From Acidobacteriaceae bacterium (GTDB lineage: Bacteria > Acidobacteriota > Terriglobia > Terriglobales > Acidobacteriaceae): DNA of 64,000 nt. Location: positions 186,001-250,000 of the forward strand of contig PLDC01000029.1 of NCBI GenBank assembly GCA_003134995.1, read 5' to 3'. A model generated the notes under the pieces. That model was not told where the DNA came from. It made no database searches and saw only the letters and a list, made by a program, of their open reading frames with translations. The position numbers and the translations under genes are program-made. The stretch's first letter is position 1. Each line of letters begins with the position of its first letter. Shown in pieces: positions 18,001 to 26,759 of this stretch.

Positions 18001-19218
18001 ATGTTATTTTCCAAGCAGATCGCGGATCTCACCTGCGAAGACGTCGAGGAGTTCTGCGCGCGATTTCGCGAGGGTCTGCGCGTTGAATACAAATCAACGT
18101 TCGACCCCAACGTGAAAAGGAAGATTCCCCGCGTCGTTTCCTCCTTCGCGAATTCATACGGTGGGATCTTGATCGTAGGAATCAACGCCATCGACGGTGT
18201 TCCCAAGGAACCTTTCGATGGCATCGAGTTCGGTGACCGGGAGCCGCGTCTAACCGTCGAGAACATTTGCAGAGATGGTATTTCCCCTGAGGCAGCAGTT
18301 CTCCAGAACATAGTGCCCTCTCGGGCTTCTGGAAAAGCATTTCTTGTCATCCAGGTCAACGAGCGTCCGAAAGCGCCGCACGCGATCGAGAATAGTACCC
18401 AGGTATATGTTCGGACCGGTGATTCGGCGAACCCGACGTCATTGGCCGATATGGCCCTCGTAGAACGTTTGCTATTGCGCCGCCGGGATGTCTTGGGGAG
18501 GTGGAGCGAATTCTACGAGGAGTCGGGTCAACTCGCAGAGAAGATCGGCCTGAACAAGGACATGTCCTTACTAGAACTGAAGATCGGCCCCCGCTATCCG
18601 ACAGAGATACTTGTTCCTCGCGAGGGAATTTTCGAATTCTTGAGGAATTTCCAGATGCAGCACTCGATCGGCTTCAGGCAGAACACGACGTTGCGTCACC
18701 CGACGGGGGCTCTGCTATCTAGGAGCGACGAAAGTTCGAAGTATCTGAATATCGGCGAGTTTGGCACTATTCACTACATTGAGCCATTGAAATCGACGAC
18801 CTATGGTCGTTTCCTTGGGACCGCACCCCAGCCGGGCGCCCTGGAAACGGTAGTCTATCCGTTCTGGTGGGTGACCAGTCCAATCTTGAGAATACTCAGC
18901 GTAGCTGCCTTCTTTATGTCAGCCAATTCCGTGACCTGTGACCTGCGAATAGAGGCGAGGCTGACCAACGTTTCGGGTCTGCCGTTTGTGCTTGGGCGCA
19001 ATAGGTTCCAATTGTCGCCCTCACACGCCCTGGCGGGTCATCTGCCCGCATCGGCGAGTTGTTCGTCGCAGTCGTTGAACACGTCGCTGCAGCCCGTCAC
19101 GGTGGAATTGCTCTACCAGTTAATTTGGTCGATCGGTGATGAGGAACCGTGCACCAGGGACAAGATCAGTGAGGTCGTCTCCAAGGAGAGCGAATCAGCG
19201 CGGGTGCGCTACCGATAG
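18001..19218 (+). CDS. AlbA_2 / Schlafen-like (divergent AAA-4) domain protein
   Basis: LRVEYKSTFDPNVKRKIPRVVSSFANSYGGILIVGINA...VYVRTGDSANPTS: E.K + F/SFANs.GG.ILIVGI and VRTG motifs of AlbA_2 family. Confidence 0.75.
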   Translation: MLFSKQIADLTCEDVEEFCARFREGLRVEYKSTFDPNVKRKIPRVVSSFANSYGGILIVGINAIDGVPKEPFDGIEFGDREPRLTVENICRDGISPEAAVLQNIVPSRASGKAFLVIQVNERPKAPHAIENSTQVYVRTGDSANPTSLADMALVERLLLRRRDVLGRWSEFYEESGQLAEKIGLNKDMSLLELKIGPRYPTEILVPREGIFEFLRNFQMQHSIGFRQNTTLRHPTGALLSRSDESSKYLNIGEFGTIHYIEPLKSTTYGRFLGTAPQPGALETVVYPFWWVTSPILRILSVAAFFMSANSVTCDLRIEARLTNVSGLPFVLGRNRFQLSPSHALAGHLPASASCSSQSLNTSLQPVTVELLYQLIWSIGDEEPCTRDKISEVVSKESESARVRYR

Positions 19219-19619
19219 ACCCTCGCCTCCGCGCAAGGCCCGCACAAACTAGCCAAGATATCCACAGCCCCATTGTGACATCTGACCTTGCGCCGCAATC
19301 TGAATTCATCCGATAATGAACCCAAATCTCTACTCGCTCTTTGACAACTGAATAGGACCACCTAAGTCCAATCGATCCAGTATTTTACAGCTAAATTATT
19401 TAGATTCAATATTTTAGCCGGATTAAATGTAGATCGACGTCCGCAAGCTGCTCATTCAAAGGATTTTAGGGGATTCGATGCGTAAAATTTTTCATCCGGA
19501 TTTAGAGCCATCAACGACCGCAGACCCGTAGCAGGCTCCAACTATTTTTTGAGCCGAAGCATTGAGCCGCGCGATCAGCCGCGAAGCGGCGCAAGCATGC
19601 AGCCGGAGGCTGTAAGAGT

Positions 19620-19772
19620 CTGTTACAAAACTCTATCGCGATTCGCGAGCTAGAACAATCCATGCTCGAGTCGCGAAGCGACGGCACGTGAAAGCCCGGC
19701 ACGGCAGTGCCGGGAAAGCGAAGGCCGAATAAACAGAGTCCGCTTCAGCGGACGGCACGCATTTCGTAACAG
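19620..19772. repeat. MITE-like palindrome-rich element bounded by inverted CTGTTAC[A/G]AAA
   Basis: CTGTTACAAAA (19620-19630) and TTTCGTAACAG (19762-19772) flank internal hairpins CCCGGCACGGCAGTGCCGGG (19695-19714) and GTCCGCTTCAGCGGAC (19738-19753); no ORF support. Confidence 0.55.
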
Positions 19773-19848
19773 CCCCACAAGTCCAAGTTGAAGGTGGGAA
19801 GAGGAACAGCCTCCAAAGGGAGAAAGAAAAATGGCCCGGCGCAACAGA

Positions 19849-20544
19849 TCATCGCCGCGCAGAAGCGCCCAACTTCTCCCGAGCCAACTCTTCCACGCGC
19901 CCCAGCACTTCCTCTTCACTCAACTGGCTCGAGTCGATCACCACCGCATCCCCCGCAGCCTGCAACGGAGAAGCAGCCCGCGTGCGATCACGATGATCGC
20001 GCTCGCGCAGATCGGCAGCCACGCTGGCAGCGACTTCGCCCTTGATCCTCTGCTGCTCCATGCGGCGCTGCTCGCGCACCACCGGGTCAGCGTCGAGAAA
20101 GATTTTCAAATCGGCGTCGGGAAAAACTTTCGTGCCGATGTCGCGGCCTTCCATCACCACGCCCCCGCCCGCGCCCATTTCGCGCTGCCGCGCCACCATC
20201 CACGCCCGCACGCCGGGATGCACCGACACCCGCGACGCAGCTTCGGTCACATCACGCTCGCGGATGCGCTCTGAAACATCGCGTCCATCGAGCAGCGTGC
20301 GGTTCCCTCCGAGCGTGGGCTCAAGCTGAATGCGCGATTCCTGCGCCAGCTTCACCAGCGCAGCTTCGTCGTCGAGCGAGAGGTCGCGATCGATAGCCTT
20401 CAGCGCCAGCGCCCGGTACATGGCGCCGCTCTCCAGGTTAACGTAGCCAAGCTTGCGCGCCAGCCGCGAAGCAATCGTGCTCTTGCCCGCGCCAGCCGGG
20501 CCGTCAATGGCGATAATCAGTTTGCGCTGCAAGTCGTCGTTCAT
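19849..20544 (-). CDS. cmk: Cytidylate kinase
   Basis: MNDDLQRKLIIAIDGPAGAGKSTIASRLARKLGYVNLESGAMYRALALKA, VVMEGRDIGTKVFPDADLKIFLDA. Confidence 0.95.
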   Translation of the reverse strand: MNDDLQRKLIIAIDGPAGAGKSTIASRLARKLGYVNLESGAMYRALALKAIDRDLSLDDEAALVKLAQESRIQLEPTLGGNRTLLDGRDVSERIRERDVTEAASRVSVHPGVRAWMVARQREMGAGGGVVMEGRDIGTKVFPDADLKIFLDADPVVREQRRMEQQRIKGEVAASVAADLRERDHRDRTRAASPLQAAGDAVVIDSSQLSEEEVLGRVEELAREKLGASARR

Positions 20545-20591
20545 TGGAGGAGCAAACGATTGTACACGGAGAACCGCGACAGGCGCTCGGT

Positions 20592-21275
20592 CTAGGTGAC
20601 AGCTAAATCCAGAGGCGAAGCAATGGACGGCGAGGCCGCATATTCGATGTGGAGAACGCGCCGGTCGGCCTCTGAGCGCGACTTGGAGGAGGAGTGGATA
20701 AGCAGCGGTCTCATCGCCAGGATGCCGCCCGACGGAACCAGACACTCGACCGGAACCATTTGGGTGGCCAGTTCGTGGACTTGTTCATCCTCCAACACTC
20801 CCAGCGTGTGAGTGGTCGGAAGCACTCGCAATGGACCGTTCAACTCGGTCGAGTCGTCAAGATGGATTCGTAATGCGAGAACCTGAGACAGAGCGCTTAC
20901 GGGCGCATGAGCATAAGCGATGCCTTCTTTTGTTGACCATGGCCCCCAGCCGCCTACTTCGTGGCGCTCGCGGAGGGGCAGCGCGGTATCCTGATGCCAA
21001 ACGACGAGCCAGTTGGATTCGGGTGACTTGTCAAAGAGTGTCGCGCGAAAGGGAAACGCTTCTGGGCCAAGCACAGAACGCGCGAGATCCATGACGGTCG
21101 GTCGTCGCGCAAGATTTGAAATCGGACTCAAACTCAGAGCATGGCGTAAGCCAGCTCGGCTGCGTCGAGCATTGCACGCAGCGATTGCTTCTAAGAGATG
21201 ATCGACTTCTGTAAGTGAAAGGAACCTGGGAATGCTAGCGAAACCATCTCTCTCGATGGCATCCCGCAAACTCAA
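20592..21275 (-). CDS. Phytanoyl-CoA dioxygenase (PhyH) family protein
   Basis: FRATLFDKSPESNWLVVWHQDTALPL...ALRIHLDDSTELNGPLRVLPTTH consistent with PhyH 2-OG dioxygenase HxD and R motifs. Confidence 0.75.
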   Translation of the reverse strand: MSLRDAIERDGFASIPRFLSLTEVDHLLEAIAACNARRSRAGLRHALSLSPISNLARRPTVMDLARSVLGPEAFPFRATLFDKSPESNWLVVWHQDTALPLRERHEVGGWGPWSTKEGIAYAHAPVSALSQVLALRIHLDDSTELNGPLRVLPTTHTLGVLEDEQVHELATQMVPVECLVPSGGILAMRPLLIHSSSKSRSEADRRVLHIEYAASPSIASPLDLAVT

Positions 21276-22234
21276 CGGGCTCCTCCGCTCCTCGGCTTCG
21301 GGCGTGAGAACGTACGTGGACGTGCGGACGGACCGGATGAGGAACGCGGGCGCGGAAAGGCACGCGGAGGTTGGATGACTCTGGGCGCGGCTGGCTCCTT
21401 CTCCGGCGTGATGTGCAGCATCGACTTTCCGCTGACGTGGGTGAAACTGAACTCACGTGCTGCGAGCAGCGCGTTCATAGCCTCTTTCACGCGAGAGCGC
21501 GCTACGAAGTTTCCGAAGAAGGTTTCAAGCTCGACTGGCTCGGCGGCGATCACGCAGTCCATGTATTTCGAGAGCAACGCCGAGAGTGCCTGCTGCACCG
21601 ACAGTCCCACGCCCTCGCGAACGGCGTCCGGTGCCCAGCGGTAGAGCACGTCCCAGAACGAGCCTTCGGTGGTTTTGTAATCGACGCGCGTGATTCGCAG
21701 CTTCATTGACAACTCGCCCAGCGCCTTGTCGAGCGCCGCCAGCGAGACGCTGCCGCCCAGCGCCTCCTGCAACTTCTGTTTCGAGATGGGGCCGTCGCGA
21801 TCGATCAACTCATACGCATCGCAAGCCAGCGGCGAGTAAGGAGAACGCGGTCCCTGCCGCGGCGCGAGCTTGGGATTGCGCTCGCCCACCAGCGCATAGA
21901 AATATGGAAACGCCGAAGCCGCGACCAGGAACGCATTGTTCTCGTCAAACAGATTGGCCTCGAATGCCGCGCGCTCGCGCAGCAGTCGCACCATGAGTTC
22001 GGTCGCTGCCAACGCGCGAGGGTCGGAGTAAGCATGCTGCCAAGTGGGCAGGCGATTGTCGGAGCCGACGAATGCTCCAATGAACGTGGGCACCGGCATG
22101 GTCGGCCGCACGGGGTACATCAGGCAGAATCCGACGGCCTCGACAAAGGCGCGCGCCTCTTCAATGGTGCGGATGGGCTTGCCATCGAGCCTCCACTTCT
22201 CGCGACGAAGTTGATGTAGGTCTTGTTCGGTCAT
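21272..22234 (-). CDS. Conserved hypothetical protein, winged-helix-like
   Basis: 320 aa open frame overlapping the PhyH gene start; no clear family recognised; helical DNA-binding-like composition. Confidence 0.55.
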   Translation of the reverse strand: MTEQDLHQLRREKWRLDGKPIRTIEEARAFVEAVGFCLMYPVRPTMPVPTFIGAFVGSDNRLPTWQHAYSDPRALAATELMVRLLRERAAFEANLFDENNAFLVAASAFPYFYALVGERNPKLAPRQGPRSPYSPLACDAYELIDRDGPISKQKLQEALGGSVSLAALDKALGELSMKLRITRVDYKTTEGSFWDVLYRWAPDAVREGVGLSVQQALSALLSKYMDCVIAAEPVELETFFGNFVARSRVKEAMNALLAAREFSFTHVSGKSMLHITPEKEPAAPRVIQPPRAFPRPRSSSGPSARPRTFSRPKPRSGGAR

Positions 22235-22248
22235 AAGCAGCTGTCAGC

Positions 22249-22326
22249 TATCAGCTCTCAGCTTTCAGCCAAGCCCTCGTTCGATGTTGTTTTTGCTGAG
22301 AGCTGAAAGCTGAGAGCTGAGAGCTA
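22249..22326. repeat. Heptamer-word hairpin element (AGCTNTC / GAGAGCT words)
   Basis: AGCTGTC AGCTATC AGCTCTC AGCTTTC AGCC ... GCTGAGA GCTGAAA GCTGAGA GCTGAGA GCTAGA; 7-nt periodic arms, inverted. Confidence 0.85.
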
Positions 22327-24345
22327 GATTCTCTTGAACGCCTTCTGAATGTCCTTTACAGAATACCGCAGGACGACCGGTCTGCCATGCGGGCACGACA
22401 TTGGGTGGTCGGTTTTCGCGAGTTCGGCGAGAAGCCAGTCCATTTTATTTTGTTCGAGCGGCATGTTGACCTTGATGGCGGCGTGGCAGGCGATGGAAGC
22501 GGCAATGCGGCCGCGAATCTTTTCCAGGTTCAGAGACTGCTCCTCGCGCGAGATTTGATCGAGCAGTTCGTGGAGCATGTGCTCGACGGCAGCCGCATCG
22601 ACACCCGCCGGAGCGACCTTCACTGCGACACTGCGCGCGCCGAAGGGCTCAGCTTCGAATCCATTGTGCTGCAGTTCGTCGGCGATCTCGGCAAAGATGG
22701 CTTGCTGCGCTGGAGACAACTCAAGAACAATCGGCATGAGCAGGCGCTGGCTTTCGACTTTCTGCGCTGCGCGCTGCTTTAGGATGCGTTCGAAGAGCAC
22801 GCGCTCGTGGGCCACGTGCTGGTCAACGATCCATAGTCCATCTTCATTCACTGCGAGGATGAATGAATTGCGGATTTGTCCTAATGGTCGAAGCGTGGAG
22901 AGCGCGGCCAGTGTCGAGTCTTCTTCGCTTGCGTTCTCTGAAACATCAAGCGCGGGGGCGCAGCCGTTGTCTGGAATCGTCTCTGGAATTGCTTCGGCGA
23001 AGCTATCCAATCCGCGCGCCACGGGAATCGCAGCATTAGCCTCGACAGCGATTCCGCCTTCGAACTGAAAGCGTGCCGACAAGGCCGGCAGAGACGGCGC
23101 TTGCAGAGCGAAGCCTGCGCCGCCTGCCGGATCGTACAGCGCGCGTGCCGGCGCTCCAGATGCTGTCGCCAGATCGGATGGCGGCTCCCATTCTCTTGCC
23201 CCCGGCGTGAGGCCGGAGCTGGCCGTGGCGTGGGCGCGAATCTCGGTGGTGAACTGCGGCGCGGGGCGAGCCTTCATCAACGCAGCCCGCACGGTATCGC
23301 GGACGAAGTCGTGCATCAAGGTCGGTTGCCGGAAGCGAACTTCTGTTTTCGAGGGATGAACGTTGACATCGACCTCACCCGGCGGCAATTCCAGGAACAA
23401 CAACACCACGGGATAGACAGAAGGCGGAATGATGTTGCGATAGGCTTCGGTCAATCCGTGCTGGATGAGGCGGTCGCGAATCAGGCGGCCGTTCACGAAG
23501 ACATAAATCGAATTGCGATTCAGCTTCTGGATCTCAGGCTTCGAAACGAAGCCATGCAGGCGCATCTTGCCGGGATCGGCGGGTGCGGCCTCATCGTCAC
23601 TTTCATCTTTCTCTACACGCCGCCACGGCGGAGGCTGAGGCAAGCCGACGTGCTCAAGCGCTTGCTCGGCGGCCACGGCAATCAACTGGTCGAGTGTTTC
23701 TTTGCCGAAGACTTGATAGACGCGCTCGCTGTATCCCGCGACCGGCGGGGCGACCAGCATGGCGTTGGTCGCGGAATGCAATTCGAAATGCTTTTCAGGA
23801 TGCGCCAGCGCGTAGTGCGTGACCAGCGAAGCGATGTGCGAGAGTTCGGTCGATTCTGCTTTTAAGAACTTCTTGCGCGCCGGCGTATTGAAGAAGAGAT
23901 CGCGAACCGTGATCGACGTTCCTTCGGGCAGGCCAGCTTCCTCGACTCGCGCTATTTTGCCGCCGTTGATTTCGAGGATGGTTCCGGCTGCGGCACCGGC
24001 ATCGCGCGTTTCTAACCGCAGGCGCGACACGGATGCGATCGAGGGCAGCGCTTCGCCGCGAAAGCCCAGTGTGGCCACGCTTAGCAGGTCTTCGGCATCT
24101 TTGATTTTCGAGGTTGCGTGGCGCTCGAAGGCCAGCATCGCGTCGTCGCGCACCATGCCGCATCCGTTGTCGGTGATCTGGATTAGTTTCTTGCCACCTG
24201 CTTCGACGCTGATCTTGATGCGCGTCGCGCCCGCGTCCAGTGCGTTCTCGAGCAGTTCTTTCACGACGGAAGCAGGACGCTCCACAACCTCGCCGGCGGC
24301 GATCTTGTTGGCGACATGTTCGGGGAGTACGTGAATGCGGCCCAT
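22324..24345 (-). CDS. mutL: DNA mismatch repair protein MutL
   Basis: MGRIHVLPEHVANKIAAGEVVERPASVVKELLENALDAGATRIKI, GFRGEALPSIASVS, C-terminal CPHGRPVVLRYS. Confidence 0.97.
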   Translation of the reverse strand: MGRIHVLPEHVANKIAAGEVVERPASVVKELLENALDAGATRIKISVEAGGKKLIQITDNGCGMVRDDAMLAFERHATSKIKDAEDLLSVATLGFRGEALPSIASVSRLRLETRDAGAAAGTILEINGGKIARVEEAGLPEGTSITVRDLFFNTPARKKFLKAESTELSHIASLVTHYALAHPEKHFELHSATNAMLVAPPVAGYSERVYQVFGKETLDQLIAVAAEQALEHVGLPQPPPWRRVEKDESDDEAAPADPGKMRLHGFVSKPEIQKLNRNSIYVFVNGRLIRDRLIQHGLTEAYRNIIPPSVYPVVLLFLELPPGEVDVNVHPSKTEVRFRQPTLMHDFVRDTVRAALMKARPAPQFTTEIRAHATASSGLTPGAREWEPPSDLATASGAPARALYDPAGGAGFALQAPSLPALSARFQFEGGIAVEANAAIPVARGLDSFAEAIPETIPDNGCAPALDVSENASEEDSTLAALSTLRPLGQIRNSFILAVNEDGLWIVDQHVAHERVLFERILKQRAAQKVESQRLLMPIVLELSPAQQAIFAEIADELQHNGFEAEPFGARSVAVKVAPAGVDAAAVEHMLHELLDQISREEQSLNLEKIRGRIAASIACHAAIKVNMPLEQNKMDWLLAELAKTDHPMSCPHGRPVVLRYSVKDIQKAFKRI

Positions 24346-24386
24346 TGCCAGTTCTCAGTTTCCGGTTCTCAGTTCTCAGTTGCGGT
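24346..24386. repeat. Heptamer array abutting the mutL start codon
   Basis: AGTTCTC AGTTTCC GGTTCTC AGTTCTC AGTTGCG immediately adjacent to the mutL ATG (24343-24345). Confidence 0.75.
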
Positions 24387-24508
24387 GGAGATGAAGCAAG
24401 TTTCGCAGATGGTGGGGTGGAAGGCAAAGCTGAACCGCCCCCCAATGGGACATGTGCGCGATATACAACAGACTGAAGAGGGATTACGAGGACTGGATTG
24501 ATAGACCT

Positions 24509-24832
24509 TTAGGCGCGCGTGTCTGTGGGCTGCCCGTGCACTGCCGAGGCCCTCTGGGCGGCGATACGTGGGAACGGACGCACCTTCGGCATGCGCCTCT
24601 TCTTAGCCAGCCAGAGGTCGCGCTGCAACTGCATCTTAAGCCAGAAGTCAGCAGAAGTCCCCAAGGCAGCCGACAGGCGCAGAGACATGGATGCGGTGAC
24701 GCCCGCATGGCCGTTGAGAATTCGCGAAAGATGCGCCCTCGTTACGCCCAAGCGACTCGCCGCTTCACTGACGGTCATCTCGCCAAGATAATCGCGCAAG
24801 ACCTCGCCGGGGTGTGCTGGATTGAAGATCAT
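24509..24832 (-). CDS. higA: HigA family addiction-module antitoxin (HTH XRE)
   Basis: HPGEVLRDYLGEMTVSEAASRLGVTRAHLSRILNGHAGVTASMSLRLSAALGTSADFWLKMQLQRDLWLAKK. Confidence 0.92.
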   Translation of the reverse strand: MIFNPAHPGEVLRDYLGEMTVSEAASRLGVTRAHLSRILNGHAGVTASMSLRLSAALGTSADFWLKMQLQRDLWLAKKRRMPKVRPFPRIAAQRASAVHGQPTDTRA

Positions 24833-24840
24833 GCTCCTCC

Positions 24841-24882
24841 GTTCAGTGATAAGCGTTCAGTGATATGCATTCAGTGATAATC
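24841..24882. repeat. 14-nt tandem repeat x3 across the higB stop / higA leader
   Basis: GTTCAGTGATAAGC GTTCAGTGATATGC ATTCAGTGATAATC. Confidence 0.85.
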
Positions 24883-25149
24883 CTGGTAGTCGACCAGAAC
24901 CGCATCCTCTCCTTCAAAGGCGAATGTCATCCGCCAGTTGCCACTCACCGTCACCCCCCAATGGCCTTGCAGACTCCCCTTTAACGGATGTAGCCCACTG
25001 CCGGCGGCATTCAAATCTTCGGGTCGGCTAGCCACGTCAAGCGCGGTCAACAGCCGCCTCAGTCTCTCGGCATGCTTTGGCTGAATCCCCGACTTCGAAC
25101 CGGTCTCAGCGAATTTCTTGAGCCCTTTATGCCGGAAGCTGAGTATCAC
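24871..25149 (-). CDS. higB: HigB-type RelE/ParE superfamily toxin
   Basis: VILSFRHKGLKKFAETGSKSGIQPKHAERLRRLLTALDVASRPEDLNAAGSGLHPLKGSLQGHWGVTVSGNWRMTFAFEGEDAVLVDYQDYH; GTG start inferred; upstream of higA. Confidence 0.9.
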   Translation of the reverse strand: MILSFRHKGLKKFAETGSKSGIQPKHAERLRRLLTALDVASRPEDLNAAGSGLHPLKGSLQGHWGVTVSGNWRMTFAFEGEDAVLVDYQDYH

Positions 25150-25156
25150 CCGTACA

Positions 25157-25177
25157 GTGTATAGCTGCAGTATACAC
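25157..25177. promoter_or_regulatory. Candidate higBA operator palindrome
   Basis: GTGTATA-GCTGCAG-TATACAC, perfect 7-bp inverted repeat just upstream of the higB GTG. Confidence 0.65.
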
Positions 25178-25226
25178 CAAGCAATCGGTTTCTTGCGCAA
25201 ACGGCTTTCCGCAAGCGGGTAGCGGC

Positions 25227-26759
25227 TCAGTTCTCCGTGGGCTCGACTTTCACCTTGGGCGGCGGCAAGGACCTGGGCGGCTTTGCCGGATTTGCTGGAG
25301 TTGCCGGAGGCGTGGGCGGCGCCACGGAGGCTCTGGTGGATGCCTTGCGAATCTCGATGCCGTCGTGCTCGTTGTTGAGCACGACATGAGATGCGCCGTT
25401 GCCGACCGTGCCACTGGCCTTGGCCTCGTGCTCATTGCTGTCAATTTTTATTTCCGGGAAGTCTGACTGGATTTCTCCGTCGCGGGTGCGCGCGTCGACG
25501 TGGAATCCGGCCTTGTCGGGCACGCTGAGGTGGATGTCGCCGTTGCGGCTGTCGATCTGCACGTTGCCGAGCGAGCGCATCGACAGTTCAATGCCGCCGT
25601 GTTCATCCTGCAGACGCACGTCGCCGGAAACGTCTTCCAGGCGGATTTCCTTGGAACGTGTGGTCAGCCGCACGGGACCGAATAACTGATCGGCGCGAAG
25701 ATCGTCGGAATCGAGATTGAGGTCGCCATCGATGCGCGAGAATTCCATCTCGGTGCGGGAAGACTTGAAGGCGACGTTCTTGGTGATGTGGCCGAGTTTG
25801 ACGCTCTCCTGGAATTCGCCGTCGAACTGCGCCGAACCTTTGACGTCGGCGACAGAGACTTCGTTGAGGCGGCCGTCGATGTGGACGTCTCCCGTGATCT
25901 GTTCGACCTTGGCGGAACTTTTTTCCAGATGCAGTTTCACGTTGCCGATGACGTCTTCCACGGAAACGTCGCCGTGCTGACTGTTGATCTCGACTTCAGC
26001 GTCGCGGCCGATTACCGAAACATCTCCGCGCCGCGAAGTGATGTGCACTTCCATTTTGCGTGGGATGGAAATATCGAGATCGCTTTGCACGGAGTGGTCA
26101 CCGGAAGCTTGCGTGTGAGCGTCGAGAATGATCACATTGCCGAGAGAGGTGATCGCGGGTACCGCCTGCTTGTTGTATTTGTCGGCGTCATTCTGGCTTT
26201 CCGCGCCGACGCGCTTGCGCACGACCACAGTGATCTTGTTGTCGTTGGCTGCGCTGATCCGGACCGCGCCGTGATCGTCGTTGATGCGCAAGCTGGTGGC
26301 GTTGGCTGGAACGTCCTGTTCGAGGTGGTCGTCGAAGTTGTAGGTCTGGCCGAAGAGGTTATCCAGGTCGCTGTCGTCGATATTCATGTTGTCGCGGATC
26401 TCGCCCCAGTTGAAACGCGAAGCCTGGGTGGCCATGAGTCCAAAGACGACGATGAGGATGACGAGAAAGAATCCGCCAACGCCGATGCCGCGCGCGGGCA
26501 CACCATCGCGCTGCGCCTGCTGATACTCGACCAACTTGATCACGCCCCATAGAATCAGCAGTGCGGGCCAGTAGTGGGCGAACAAAGTTCCCAGCCGCAT
26601 CCACGACAGCATGTGCAGGTTGCCCAGCAGGAAAACGATGCCGAGAATGATCAGCACAACTGGTCCGGCAAACGAGCGGCGGCGATGGCGCGGCGGGGCA
26701 TACTGAACAACCGGCGGTTGAACAGCGGGTGGAACCGGGTTTTGCATTGGACTAGACAT
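25227..26759 (-). CDS. DUF4097 beta-strand-repeat protein with N-terminal LiaI/LiaF-like transmembrane region
   Basis: Hydrophobic N-terminus then repeated DV.V/GDVHI/GDLNLDS type strands (ISAANDNKITVVV...GDVSVIGRDAEVEINSQHGDVSVEDV). Confidence 0.8.
   Translation of the reverse strand: MSSPMQNPVPPAVQPPVVQYAPPRHRRRSFAGPVVLIILGIVFLLGNLHMLSWMRLGTLFAHYWPALLILWGVIKLVEYQQAQRDGVPARGIGVGGFFLVILIVVFGLMATQASRFNWGEIRDNMNIDDSDLDNLFGQTYNFDDHLEQDVPANATSLRINDDHGAVRISAANDNKITVVVRKRVGAESQNDADKYNKQAVPAITSLGNVIILDAHTQASGDHSVQSDLDISIPRKMEVHITSRRGDVSVIGRDAEVEINSQHGDVSVEDVIGNVKLHLEKSSAKVEQITGDVHIDGRLNEVSVADVKGSAQFDGEFQESVKLGHITKNVAFKSSRTEMEFSRIDGDLNLDSDDLRADQLFGPVRLTTRSKEIRLEDVSGDVRLQDEHGGIELSMRSLGNVQIDSRNGDIHLSVPDKAGFHVDARTRDGEIQSDFPEIKIDSNEHEAKASGTVGNGASHVVLNNEHDGIEIRKASTRASVAPPTPPATPANPAKPPRSLPPPKVKVEPTEN

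Noticed and set aside
19219-19850. CRISPR array after the boxA-like leader
   Set aside because: No regularly spaced direct repeats of 25-37 nt were found; short related blocks only.
17545-19850. Full prophage or integrative element at aspS
   Set aside because: No integrase, capsid, portal or tRNA attachment site was seen; only a small cassette-like insertion is supported.
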